Positions 40,167 to 47,591 of a stretch of 64,000 bases of DNA are shown here, in pieces. A program made the translations under genes and the position numbers. The stretch lies in contig NZ_JAPDNQ010000001.1 in assembly GCF_025989145.1 (NCBI RefSeq), positions 1,116,001 to 1,180,000 on the forward strand, written 5' to 3'. How positions within the stretch are numbered: the first letter of the stretch is position 1; each line of letters begins with the position of its first letter. Below the pieces are notes generated by a model, which was given only the letters and a program-made list of their open reading frames with translations, did no database searches and was not told the DNA's origin. Source of the stretch: Microbacterium sp. SSM24 (GTDB taxonomy: Bacteria > Actinomycetota > Actinomycetes > Actinomycetales > Microbacteriaceae).

Positions 40167-41816
40167 CTACTTCACCAGGGTGTAGGTCGACATCGCGAGA
40201 CCGGTCGCGCCCCAGACATTCGCCTTGAGCACGGGCGCGTTCGCCGCCGGGGCGATGACCGCGCACGCCTTGTGCTGGCGCTCGGGTCCGAAGACGTTCC
40301 CCGTCAGCGCCGGAGCGACGACGCTGGGGGTCGGTGCGATGTTCACGGTGCACGCGCCGCCCTGCAGGTAGTTGCCCGTGATGCGGATGGTGCCGAGCTT
40401 CGTGCGCGAGGTGTCCTGCGAGATCATGATCCCCGCGTTGTGGGCGTCCTCCATGCGGTTGCCCTCGAGCACGATGTTCGTGCCGGCCTGGATCTGCACC
40501 GAGTCGTCGTGCGTCGGCGTGCCGTCGCGCAGCGGATCGGTCGCGGAGTACGTCGTGTCGTGCAGCCACGAGTCCTTGACCGTGACATTGCTGCCCAGGA
40601 CACGGATCGGGTCGACGACGCGGTGCACCTCGACGCGCAGCGCGGTGAAGTTGCTGCCGAAGATTCCGTTCCACGTGGTGCTCTCCACCGCCGCGGCGAT
40701 CTCGGAGTCGACGATCGTGAACGATGCGCCCGAGACGACGTTGTTCACCAGACCGACGGAGCGCGCGGTCGAGGTGCCGACGATCTTCGAGTTCTTGATG
40801 ACCGCGCCGGGAGCGTTGACCGTGATGATCCCTCGCACCTCGAGTCCGTCGATCACCGTGTTGGGCTCGTCGATGGTGATGTCACCGTTGTGCACCTTGA
40901 GGACCACGCCGGCGGGAACGCCGGTGTTGGACGCATCCGGATACCCGGTCGACGGAGTCGGCGTCGGCGTGGGAGTCGGCGTCGGCGTGGGAGTCGGGGT
41001 GGGAGTCGGCGTCGGAGTCGGCGTCGGCGTCGGAGTCGGCGTGGGAGTCGGCGCGGGGGCCGGCTTCGCGGGGGTCGTCGGCTCCGGAGTCGGCGTCGGG
41101 GTGGGCGCCGGGACGGGCGCGGGGTTGGACGGTGCCGGCGCAGGTGCGGGTGCCACCGGCTTCGTGGTCGTGACGGGCGTGGAGAGCGTCGCCGCGCGCT
41201 GGGTCACGGTCGCCGACATTCCGGGCGTGGCCGACGAGATGTAGAAGCTGTAGTCAGCTGCACCGGCCGTCGTGAGCGGACGGCTCGAGTCGGAGTACGC
41301 GACCGAGACCGCCTGGCCGCCGACCGTGACCGTTCCGGTGAGCACCGTCGTGAACGATCCCGAGATGCGGAACGAGAGCCCGATGGGCTTGCCGGCCGCG
41401 AGCTTGGCGGGGGCCACCTTGGTGGTGCCGAGCTGCGTGAGCGTCTCGACCTTGCCGTCGCGCGTGGACTTCTTGAGCGAGACCTGGACGACTCCGGTCG
41501 GGAAGACCCGCGACTGCAGGACGTAGGCACCGGCCGCGTTCGACCGGAGCCGGAGCGCGGTGTAGGTCCCACTGCCGGAGGACGGGAGCTTCGGGAGGAC
41601 GTAGGTCATCGACGCCGTACCCACCGTGCCGTTGCCCCCGATGGAGACGACCTGCGTCGACCCGGGCTTCAGCGTGAGGGACGTGTTGGCAGTCGCCACG
41701 CTCGAGATGCCGAACACACCGCCCGCCGCGAGTGCGACGGCAGTGAGGAGGGCGAGAACGCGGGACTTTCTTCTGGTCTTCTTTTCGAGTTTGCGAAGGG
41801 ACGTTCGAGTATGCAC
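40167..41816 (-). CDS. Secreted parallel beta-helix protein with Pro-Thr linker
   Basis: 549 aa from GTG 41816. A basic N-terminus (RKLEKKTRRKSR) and hydrophobic core form a signal peptide ending near TANTS (about 45). Residues 46-215 form a beta-rich domain that loosely resembles the C-module of the giant proteins. A linker of repeated Pro-Thr pairs spans about residues 255-288. The C-terminal 250 residues are a right-handed parallel beta-helix with short N/V/I-rich rungs such as GLEVRGIITVNAPGAVIKNSKI. Beta-helices of this kind occur in pectate-lyase-like enzymes and in phage tailspikes; a polysaccharide lyase or binding role in this locus is inferred. It has a strong promoter at 41924-41952. 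Confidence 0.85.
   Translation of the reverse strand: MHTRTSLRKLEKKTRRKSRVLALLTAVALAAGGVFGISSVATANTSLTLKPGSTQVVSIGGNGTVGTASMTYVLPKLPSSGSGTYTALRLRSNAAGAYVLQSRVFPTGVVQVSLKKSTRDGKVETLTQLGTTKVAPAKLAAGKPIGLSFRISGSFTTVLTGTVTVGGQAVSVAYSDSSRPLTTAGAADYSFYISSATPGMSATVTQRAATLSTPVTTTKPVAPAPAPAPSNPAPVPAPTPTPTPEPTTPAKPAPAPTPTPTPTPTPTPTPTPTPTPTPTPTPTPTPTPSTGYPDASNTGVPAGVVLKVHNGDITIDEPNTVIDGLEVRGIITVNAPGAVIKNSKIVGTSTARSVGLVNNVVSGASFTIVDSEIAAAVESTTWNGIFGSNFTALRVEVHRVVDPIRVLGSNVTVKDSWLHDTTYSATDPLRDGTPTHDDSVQIQAGTNIVLEGNRMEDAHNAGIMISQDTSRTKLGTIRITGNYLQGGACTVNIAPTPSVVAPALTGNVFGPERQHKACAVIAPAANAPVLKANVWGATGLAMSTYTLVK
40954..41053. repeat. Low-complexity repeat encoding the Pro-Thr linker
   Basis: About 100 bp of degenerate 6- to 12-bp units (GGAGTCGGCGTC type on the plus strand) encode alternating Pro and Thr on the minus strand. 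Length probably varies by slippage. It is a coding linker, not a CRISPR or noncoding array. Confidence 0.85.
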
Positions 41817-41820
41817 AGGC

Positions 41821-41871
41821 CACCTGGGGAGTGTCAGTACACGCGGGGCTTAGGTACTGCCTGGGGGGCAG
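41821..41871 (-). promoter_or_regulatory. Leader of the beta-helix gene with CCCC-loop (mirror-image) hairpins
   Basis: On the minus-strand message, CTGCC/GGCAG encloses CCCCA (41857-41871). CAGTAC/GTACTG (41835-41859) encloses a 13-nt loop with GCCCCGC, and CAC/GTG (41821-41833) encloses TCCCCAG. The first two share bases and are alternatives. The plus strand has the G-loop form seen before other genes. The message thus presents loops complementary to the G-loops, or an antisense RNA carries the G-loops. Confidence 0.4.
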
Positions 41872-41923
41872 ACCTCACGTGTTGTTCGGGTCCGGAAAGC
41901 GTAACTGAATCGTGACTATTTTT

Positions 41924-41952
41924 CCATTATCTGAGAGGAATCTCATTGTCAA
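41924..41952 (-). promoter_or_regulatory. Promoter of the beta-helix gene
   Basis: On the minus strand TTGACA (41947-41952) and TAATGG (41924-41929) are separated by exactly 17 bp, the best sigma-70-type match in the window. The leader is then about 100 nt. Confidence 0.75.
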
Positions 41953-41995
41953 GTAGCGTCACGGCGCGTCGCGCCGCGTGTGCGAGCGCCCCCCC

Positions 41996-42058
41996 TTGGC
42001 GGCCCGTTCGGCCGGTGCTACGTTGAGCCAACCGGCATCCGATCACCCTGGGGAGGTG
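41996..42058 (+). promoter_or_regulatory. Promoter and ribosome-site hairpin of the metallophosphatase gene
   Basis: TTGGCG (41996-42001) and TACGTT (42019-42024) are spaced 17 bp. The short leader ends with CACC (42044-42047), loop CTGGGGA and GGTG (42055-42058), a G-loop hairpin that contains the ribosome site GGGGAGGTG, 5 nt before the ATG at 42064. Confidence 0.6.
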
Positions 42059-42063
42059 GGTCG

Positions 42064-45000
42064 ATGCGAACGCATCGCAAGTGGCGTGACCGTGCGGTGG
42101 GAGTCCTGGGGACCCTCGCTCTGTGCGTGGCGATCATCGCCGTGCCCACCGTGGCGCAGGCGAGCGGCGCACCGCCCGCCGCGCCGTCTCTCGTCGCCCC
42201 GGCCAACGGCGGCACCGCCGCCACCGGCACGTCGCTCAGCGTGCGGGCGAACGATCCCGACGACGCATCGCTGCAGGTGACGTTCCACGCGGCCCCGCGA
42301 GGCAGCGTCGAGCCGGGCGCCGGCGGGGCGCCCTTCACGTTCCTCGTGATCCCCGATACCCAGAACTACGTGCTCACGGCCGCGAACACTCCGCTCCTGC
42401 AGTCGCAGTTGCAGTGGATCGTCGACAACCGCTCCACGCTCAATCTCGCCTTCGCCGCCGGACTCGGCGACATCGTCGACAACCGCACGTCCGATGCCCA
42501 ATGGGCCCGGGCCACCACCAGCATGGCGATCCTCGACGACGCCGGCATCCCTCATTCGGTCATCCCGGGCAACCACGATTACGATCTGGCGACCGGCGAC
42601 TACGCGAAGTACAACCAGTACTTCCCGGTGAGCCGCTACCGCGACGCGTCGTGGAACTCGGCGAACGCCTCCTACGGCGGCTACTACGGGCAGAACCAGT
42701 TCGGGCCGGATGCCGCCGACCGGCAGAACATGAACAACTACGCGCTGTTCCAGGCGGGCGGCATGCAGTTCCTCACGCTGAACCTCGAGCTCAACCCGCC
42801 CGACGATGTGCTCGCGTGGGCGCAGCGAGTCCTCAACGCGTACCCGGACCGACGGGCGATCGTCAGCACGCACAGCTACCTCACCGTGACCGGAAGCCTC
42901 AGCGGCCAGCAGCTGCGCACGGATGTCGTCGGCAACAGCGGCGCGCAGATCTGGCAGAAGCTCGTCCGGTCCAACTGCAACATCTTCCTCGTGGTGAACG
43001 GCCACTTCACCGACGGACTCGACGGCGAGGCGAACCGCTCCGACCTCAACGACTGCGGCAACCCCGTCCAGTCTGCGCTCAGCGACTTCCAGGGCCGGCC
43101 CAACGGCGGCGACGGCTGGCTGCGCTGGTACACGTTCACCCCGTCGGCCGGCACGGTCACCGCGACCACCTACTCGCCGACGCTGAACCAGTACGAGACC
43201 GACGCGGACAGCGCGTTCAGCTGGAACTACGACATGGCCCCGCCGGCGGACCTGCCGGTCGTCGGTCAGCAGACCGTGACCGCGGGCGCTGTCTCGTCCG
43301 TCCCCCTGCCCGACGTCCCGGTCGGCACGGTGCTGGACTGGTACGCGACGGTCGGCGACGGCACGAGCGTCACGCGGGGTCCGACCTGGTCCACGACGGT
43401 CCAGGCTCCCGCGGCGGCACCGCTCGCGGCCGACACCTTCACCCGCTCGGTCGCGGCGGGGTGGGGGACCGCGGAGACCGGCGGCGCGTGGTCGGTCAAC
43501 TCGACCGCGAAGCTGTCGGTGGCCTCGGGCGTCGGACGCATCTCGTCCAACGGCGGGTCGACCCTCACGGCCACCCTTCCGGTCGTCGACACCGCCTCGG
43601 TGGACGCGCGGGTGACGGTCGCCTTCGACCGTGTTCCCGATCGATCCCTGACCTTCACGACGGCAGCGCGTCAGGTCGGCTCCGCCGCGTATGCGGCGCG
43701 CATCGTGACCAATCCGAACGGCACCTTCACGCTCCACGCGATGCGCGACGGCACCGCGCTCGCCGGCGGCACCGTCGTCGGCTCGACGCTGACGCCGGGG
43801 GCGAAGCTCCGCATCCGCATGCAGGTCGAGGGGACGAGCCCCACCACCCTCCGGGCACGGGCGTGGCTCGACGGCGCGACGGAGCCGACCTCGTGGGCGG
43901 CCACAGCCACCGACTCGACCGCGGCGCTCCAGCAGCCCGGCGGCGTGCGGTTCACGAGCTACCTGAGCTCGTCGGCGACGAACGGCCCGGTCATCGTCTC
44001 AGTCGATGACGTCTCGGTGAACCGGATGGGCGTCGCGCCGCCGCCGAACACGCCGCCGACCGCGGACTTCACGTGGCAGGCCGACGGGCTCAGCGTCACG
44101 GCGAACTCCGCCGGCTCCACCGACACCGACGGCACCATCACGGCACGCACCTGGTCGTTCGCCGGAGCACCCGCGACGGGAACCACCGCGACCTACGCGT
44201 TCGCGGCATCCGGAACCTACCCCGTCACCCTCACCGTCACCGACGACGACGGCGCCACCGGCACCGTCACCAAGAACGTCACCGTCACCGCACCGCCACC
44301 GCCGAACACGCCGCCGACCGCGGACTTCACGTGGCAGGCCGACGGGCTCAGCGTCACGGCGAACTCCGCCGGCTCCACCGACACCGACGGCACCATCACC
44401 GCACGCACGTGGTCGTTCGCCGGAGCACCCGCGACGGGAACCACCGCGACCTACGCGTTCGCGGCATCCGGAACCTACCCCGTCACCCTCACCGTCACCG
44501 ACGACGACGGCGCCACCGGCACCGTCACCAAGAACGTCACCGTCACCGCACCGACACCGCCGGGGGCGCTCGGAGCCGACCAGTTCGGGCGGACCGTCGC
44601 CGCGGGGTGGGGCACCGCCGACACAGGCGGCGCCTGGACGGTCAACTCCACCGCGAAGCTGTCGGTGAGCGGCGGAACCGGGCGGGTGTCGGCCAATGCC
44701 GGCTCGACGCTCACGGCCACGCTCGGGGGAGTCAGCTCGTCGAGACTCGACACCACCGTCACCCTGTCGCTGGACCGGCTTCCGAACCAGTACCTCGACA
44801 TCGCGGTGCTGCCGCGCGTGGTCGGGACCTCGTTCTACGGCACGAGGGTCCGCGTGAATCCCAACGGGAGCGTCGTGCTGCAGAACGTGCGAGGCTCCAC
44901 AGCCCTCCCGGGCACATCGACCGGGGGCGGGCTCGTCGTCGCGGCGGGCGCGAAGGTGAAGGTCCGCGTCCAGGTGGAGGGAACGTCGCCCACGACGATC

Positions 45001-45183
45001 CGAGCCAGGGTCTGGCTCGACGGCACCGCCGAGCCGGCGACGTGGCAGCTCTCCGGCACGGACGCCGCCGCAGAACTGCAGACCGCGGGGTCGCTGCGAC
45101 TGTCCGCCTACCTGAGCTCCTCCGCGTCGAACGGCCCGGTGATCGTGTCGTTCGACGATCTCACGGCCGCGGCGCTTCCGTGA
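42064..45183 (+). CDS. Secreted calcineurin-like metallophosphatase with PKD domains and C-modules
   Basis: 1039 aa. Signal peptide at residues 1-35 (core VLGTLALCVAIIAVP, ending AQASG). The metallophosphatase domain, about 92-340, carries the metal-ligand motifs FLVIPDTQN, GLGDIVDN, IPGNHDYD, VSTHSYL and NGHFTDG. After it come C-module 1 (about 457-657), two nearly identical PKD domains (660-830) and C-module 2 (837-1039). The modules are the same type as in the giant proteins A-C, which links this enzyme to the same surface structure. The substrate could be a phosphodiester or phosphomonoester of a surface polymer (inference). The start follows a GGGGAGGTG ribosome site inside a G-loop hairpin. 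Confidence 0.9.
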   Translation: MRTHRKWRDRAVGVLGTLALCVAIIAVPTVAQASGAPPAAPSLVAPANGGTAATGTSLSVRANDPDDASLQVTFHAAPRGSVEPGAGGAPFTFLVIPDTQNYVLTAANTPLLQSQLQWIVDNRSTLNLAFAAGLGDIVDNRTSDAQWARATTSMAILDDAGIPHSVIPGNHDYDLATGDYAKYNQYFPVSRYRDASWNSANASYGGYYGQNQFGPDAADRQNMNNYALFQAGGMQFLTLNLELNPPDDVLAWAQRVLNAYPDRRAIVSTHSYLTVTGSLSGQQLRTDVVGNSGAQIWQKLVRSNCNIFLVVNGHFTDGLDGEANRSDLNDCGNPVQSALSDFQGRPNGGDGWLRWYTFTPSAGTVTATTYSPTLNQYETDADSAFSWNYDMAPPADLPVVGQQTVTAGAVSSVPLPDVPVGTVLDWYATVGDGTSVTRGPTWSTTVQAPAAAPLAADTFTRSVAAGWGTAETGGAWSVNSTAKLSVASGVGRISSNGGSTLTATLPVVDTASVDARVTVAFDRVPDRSLTFTTAARQVGSAAYAARIVTNPNGTFTLHAMRDGTALAGGTVVGSTLTPGAKLRIRMQVEGTSPTTLRARAWLDGATEPTSWAATATDSTAALQQPGGVRFTSYLSSSATNGPVIVSVDDVSVNRMGVAPPPNTPPTADFTWQADGLSVTANSAGSTDTDGTITARTWSFAGAPATGTTATYAFAASGTYPVTLTVTDDDGATGTVTKNVTVTAPPPPNTPPTADFTWQADGLSVTANSAGSTDTDGTITARTWSFAGAPATGTTATYAFAASGTYPVTLTVTDDDGATGTVTKNVTVTAPTPPGALGADQFGRTVAAGWGTADTGGAWTVNSTAKLSVSGGTGRVSANAGSTLTATLGGVSSSRLDTTVTLSLDRLPNQYLDIAVLPRVVGTSFYGTRVRVNPNGSVVLQNVRGSTALPGTSTGGGLVVAAGAKVKVRVQVEGTSPTTIRARVWLDGTAEPATWQLSGTDAAAELQTAGSLRLSAYLSSSASNGPVIVSFDDLTAAALP
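44041..44556 (+). repeat. Two tandem 258-bp copies encoding identical PKD domains
   Basis: 44041-44298 and 44299-44556 differ at only two internal positions plus one base at the unit end. Third-codon positions are conserved too, so the duplication is recent or kept uniform by gene conversion, unlike the diverged PKD domains of proteins A-C. Confidence 0.95.
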
Positions 45184-45240
45184 GCGCAGCGGCGGAGGGA
45201 AGTGTCGGGATCATGCTGGCGGGAGGGCGCACGCACCCGC

Positions 45241-45331
45241 TAAGCTAGGGGGCAGCCGCGGTGGGGACTGCGGTGTTCTGGGGAAATACGGCGATGGGGA
45301 TCGCCGACTTGAGTTCTGGGGGCTCACACGT
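45241..45331 (+). promoter_or_regulatory. tagD leader with four tandem G-loop hairpins
   Basis: After a TAAGCT -10-like box (45241-45246) four hairpins follow. The first is CCGCGG/CTGCGG around TGGGGA (45256-45273, one G-U). The second is a weak TGTT/AATA around CTGGGGA (45274-45288). The third is a perfect CGGCGAT/ATCGCCG around GGGG (45289-45306). The fourth is TGAGT/GCTCA around TCTGGGG (45310-45326, one G-U), whose GGGGG is the ribosome site before ATG 45332. The arms are unrelated to each other while the loops agree. Confidence 0.6.
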
Positions 45332-45793
45332 ATGGCGCAGCGTATTGGTTATGCAGCCGGTGCTTTCGACCTTTTTCACGTCGGGCACCTCAACATCCTT
45401 CGACATGCGAAGGAGCAGTGCGACGTTCTCATCGCCGGTGTCGTCAGCGATGAGATGTTGCGAGCGGTGAAGGGCATCGACCCGGTCATCCCGACCCTCG
45501 AGCGCGCGGAGATCGTGCGGCACGTCCGCTTCGTCGACCGCGTGCACGTCGAGACGGTGCCCGACAAGATCGACGTCTGGCGAGAGGTGGGCTTCACCCA
45601 CTTCTTCAAGGGCGACGACTGGCGCGGCACCGAGAAGGGCGACCGGCTCGAGCGCGAGTTCGCAGAAGTGGGCGTGGAGGTCGTGTACTTCCCGTACACC
45701 GTCCACACGTCGAGCACGGCCCTGCGGCGCGCGCTCGACTCCCTGTCCGGGTCCGAACGCGGGGAGTTCGCGACCGTGGCCGGACACCGATAG
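45332..45793 (+). CDS. tagD: Glycerol-3-phosphate cytidylyltransferase-like enzyme (TagD type)
   Basis: 153 aa, close to the usual 130-150. The nucleotidyltransferase signature HxGH is present in GAFDLFHVGHLNIL at about residues 11-24, and the second active-site block appears as HTSSTALRRAL near 129-139 (R-T-x-G-I-S-T-T in classical enzymes). It should activate glycerol-3-phosphate or a related polyol phosphate with CTP, giving a CDP-alcohol for teichoic-acid-like polymers or glycan decoration. The CDP-alcohol transferase at 37306 is a possible user. It is preceded by an unusual leader of four G-loop hairpins. The exact substrate is not proved. Confidence 0.85.
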   Translation: MAQRIGYAAGAFDLFHVGHLNILRHAKEQCDVLIAGVVSDEMLRAVKGIDPVIPTLERAEIVRHVRFVDRVHVETVPDKIDVWREVGFTHFFKGDDWRGTEKGDRLEREFAEVGVEVVYFPYTVHTSSTALRRALDSLSGSERGEFATVAGHR

Positions 45794-45951
45794 TCCGCAT
45801 TGCGGAAAGCCCGTGGCGCGAGTCTCTTCGAGACGGCGTTCACGCCCGGGCGGCTCCACCCCGATGCCAGCACGTCGACCCCGAGCGCGTGTGGCAGATA
45901 CCCCCATCAGGGGTGGGGCCGTCCTCCGGCGCGCGACGGCGCGCCAGCCGT

Positions 45952-45976
45952 GCGGATGCCTCCACGAGGCATCCGC
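45952..45976. terminator. Terminator between tagD-like gene and GT2-GtrA gene
   Basis: GCGGATGCCTC (45952-45962) pairs perfectly with GAGGCATCCGC (45966-45976) across CAC. It lies between convergent genes. Like the terminator at 2512, the stem contains GCGGATGCC in head-to-head copies. Confidence 0.8.
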
Positions 45977-45980
45977 GCGG

Positions 45981-47126
45981 CTACAACTCGCCCGGTGACA
46001 TCGCCTGCGCGTCGAGCTCTTCGACGATGCGGCGCGTCCGCGTGGGCTCGACGCCCGGTCGGCGCGGGGCGTAGACCACCAGCGAGTGGAAGACGAACCG
46101 CACGAAGAACGCGACGATGAGCGTGAGGCCGGTCGCGACGACCGCGGAGATGTGCCACGTCTCGACGAGGAGCGCCATGATCGGGATGCGGATGAGCGCC
46201 TCGGCGTTGTTGAAGCCGAAGGACTTCGCGAATCGCACCCAGACGCTCGACGCCGCCTCGCGCATGTCGTGGAAGACGAAGCGCTCCAGCAGCAGGAAGT
46301 TGCCGACGATGGTGACTTCTGCGGCGATGATCGCGGCCACGATGTAGTCGACGCCCATCATCGTCAGCGCCCAGACGATCGCGAGGTTGACCACGGCGCC
46401 GAGGCCGCCGATGAGCGCGAAGAGCGACATCTTCCCGAAGCGCAGCGCGGTGAGCTGCGTGATGAAGTGCAGCCCCTGGTGCACGGAGGCCTTCGATTCG
46501 CCCGCGTGCCGGCCCGCGAAATCGAACGGCACCTCGGCGACACGCAGGTTCTTGCGCGCGAGGATCTCGAGCAGGATCTTGAAGCCCCGCGGCCGCAGCG
46601 TCGCGGCGTCGATCGCCCGGCGGTCGACGATGAAGAACCCGGTCATGGGGTCGGAGACGTCGCGCAGCCGGATCGGGAACATCGAGCGGGTCACTGCCGT
46701 GGCCGCCTTCGACACGAGGACGCGGGAGCGGTCGGCGAGGCCCGTGGCAGTGCCGCCGCCGATGTAGCGCGACGCGATCACGACGTCGGCATCGCCGCGC
46801 TGGAACCGCTCGAACAGCAGCGGGATGTCCTCCGGCGGATGCTGCAGATCGCCGTCGATCACGAGGCAGGTGTCGGACTCCGCGAGCGCGAACCCCTCGA
46901 CGACGGCGCCGCCGAGCCCGCCCGCGCGCGAGGACCGGTGCACGAGGCGCACGGGAAGGGAAGCGGATGCCGCGACCTCGCGGATCACGTCGGGAGTCTC
47001 ATCGGTGCTGTCGTCCACGAACACGACCTCCGCGTCGATGCCCACGACCGCCGCCGAGACACGACGGATCAGCTCCGCGACGTTGGGAGCCTCGTTGTAC
47101 GTGGGAACGATGATCGAAAGCTGCAC
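45981..47126 (-). CDS. Polyprenol-phosphate sugar transferase (GT2) fused to a GtrA domain
   Basis: 381 aa from GTG 47126. Residues 1-225 are a dolichol-phosphate-mannose-synthase-like GT2 domain: LSIIVPTYNEAPNVAELI, VVFVDDSTDETPDVI, LVIDGDLQHPPEDIP and MTGFFIVDRRAID. Residues about 235-360 hold four membrane segments of the GtrA type (FALIGGLGAVVNLAIVWAL...FLLLERFVF). The pair would charge polyprenyl phosphate with a sugar and help to carry it across the membrane for glycosylation of an external polymer. The longer upstream extension of the frame lacks a ribosome site and is not used. Confidence 0.92.
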   Translation of the reverse strand: MQLSIIVPTYNEAPNVAELIRRVSAAVVGIDAEVVFVDDSTDETPDVIREVAASASLPVRLVHRSSRAGGLGGAVVEGFALAESDTCLVIDGDLQHPPEDIPLLFERFQRGDADVVIASRYIGGGTATGLADRSRVLVSKAATAVTRSMFPIRLRDVSDPMTGFFIVDRRAIDAATLRPRGFKILLEILARKNLRVAEVPFDFAGRHAGESKASVHQGLHFITQLTALRFGKMSLFALIGGLGAVVNLAIVWALTMMGVDYIVAAIIAAEVTIVGNFLLLERFVFHDMREAASSVWVRFAKSFGFNNAEALIRIPIMALLVETWHISAVVATGLTLIVAFFVRFVFHSLVVYAPRRPGVEPTRTRRIVEELDAQAMSPGEL

Positions 47127-47228
47127 TGCGTTCCATCGTCGCACGGCGGGACCGGAGTGCGAATTCCTCGCCGCGTGCGGCATCCGGCGTCCGGCCCTCA
47201 CCCAGGTTGCATCCGGGAGAATGGAAGC

Positions 47229-47486
47229 ATGTCCTCCCCCTCGACGATCACGATGTTCGGTGCCGACTGGTGCCGCGACTGCGTCCGCACGAAGCGTCAG
47301 CTCGACTCGCTCGGCATCCACTACACGTACGTGGACCTGGTCACCGACCCCGCAGCCGCTGACGTCGCGCGCGAGATCTCCGGCCGCACGAACATCCCCG
47401 TGGTCGTCTATCCGGATGCCTCGCACCACGTCGAGCCGTCGAACGACGACGTCGAGGCCAAGCTCCGCGAGCTCGCCCTCATCTGA
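47229..47486 (+). CDS. Mycoredoxin/glutaredoxin-like protein
   Basis: 85-aa thioredoxin-fold protein. The active site is W-C-R-D-C at residues 14-18, in place of the C-P/G-Y-C of glutaredoxins and Mrx1. The cis-proline occurs in TNIPVVVYPD (about 55-64), followed by an SNDDVEAKLREL helix as in glutaredoxins. Mycoredoxins use mycothiol to reduce mixed disulfides in actinobacteria; the altered dipeptide may change its redox potential. The start is ATG 47229 with GGAAG immediately before and a GAGAAT box 6 nt upstream, so a leaderless message is possible. It is divergent from the GT2-GtrA gene. Confidence 0.88.
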   Translation: MSSPSTITMFGADWCRDCVRTKRQLDSLGIHYTYVDLVTDPAAADVAREISGRTNIPVVVYPDASHHVEPSNDDVEAKLRELALI

Positions 47487-47591
47487 CCCGTCGCGGGTCG
47501 CGAGCGCGTGGTCGCGACGCTACGGAATCGAGACCTCGCACATCTCTCCGGGGCCTGACGAAGCGGCATCCGCTGTCGTTAGGCTGACGGC

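Noticed and set aside
40954..41053. Short regular repeat that might suggest a CRISPR or minisatellite
   Set aside because: Units are 6-12 bp, in frame, and encode a Pro-Thr linker; there are no spacers or cas genes.
4574..45326. Assigning the G-loop hairpins directly to CsrA
   Set aside because: CsrA is not known as a general actinobacterial regulator, no csrA gene is in the window, and the loop core is GGGG rather than the ANGGA consensus; only the layout is similar.
4131..45981. tRNA-bounded genomic island carrying the polysaccharide locus
   Set aside because: The locus starts just after tRNA-Phe, but I found no integrase, no transposase and no recognised repeat of the tRNA 3' end at the far side, and base composition stays similar.
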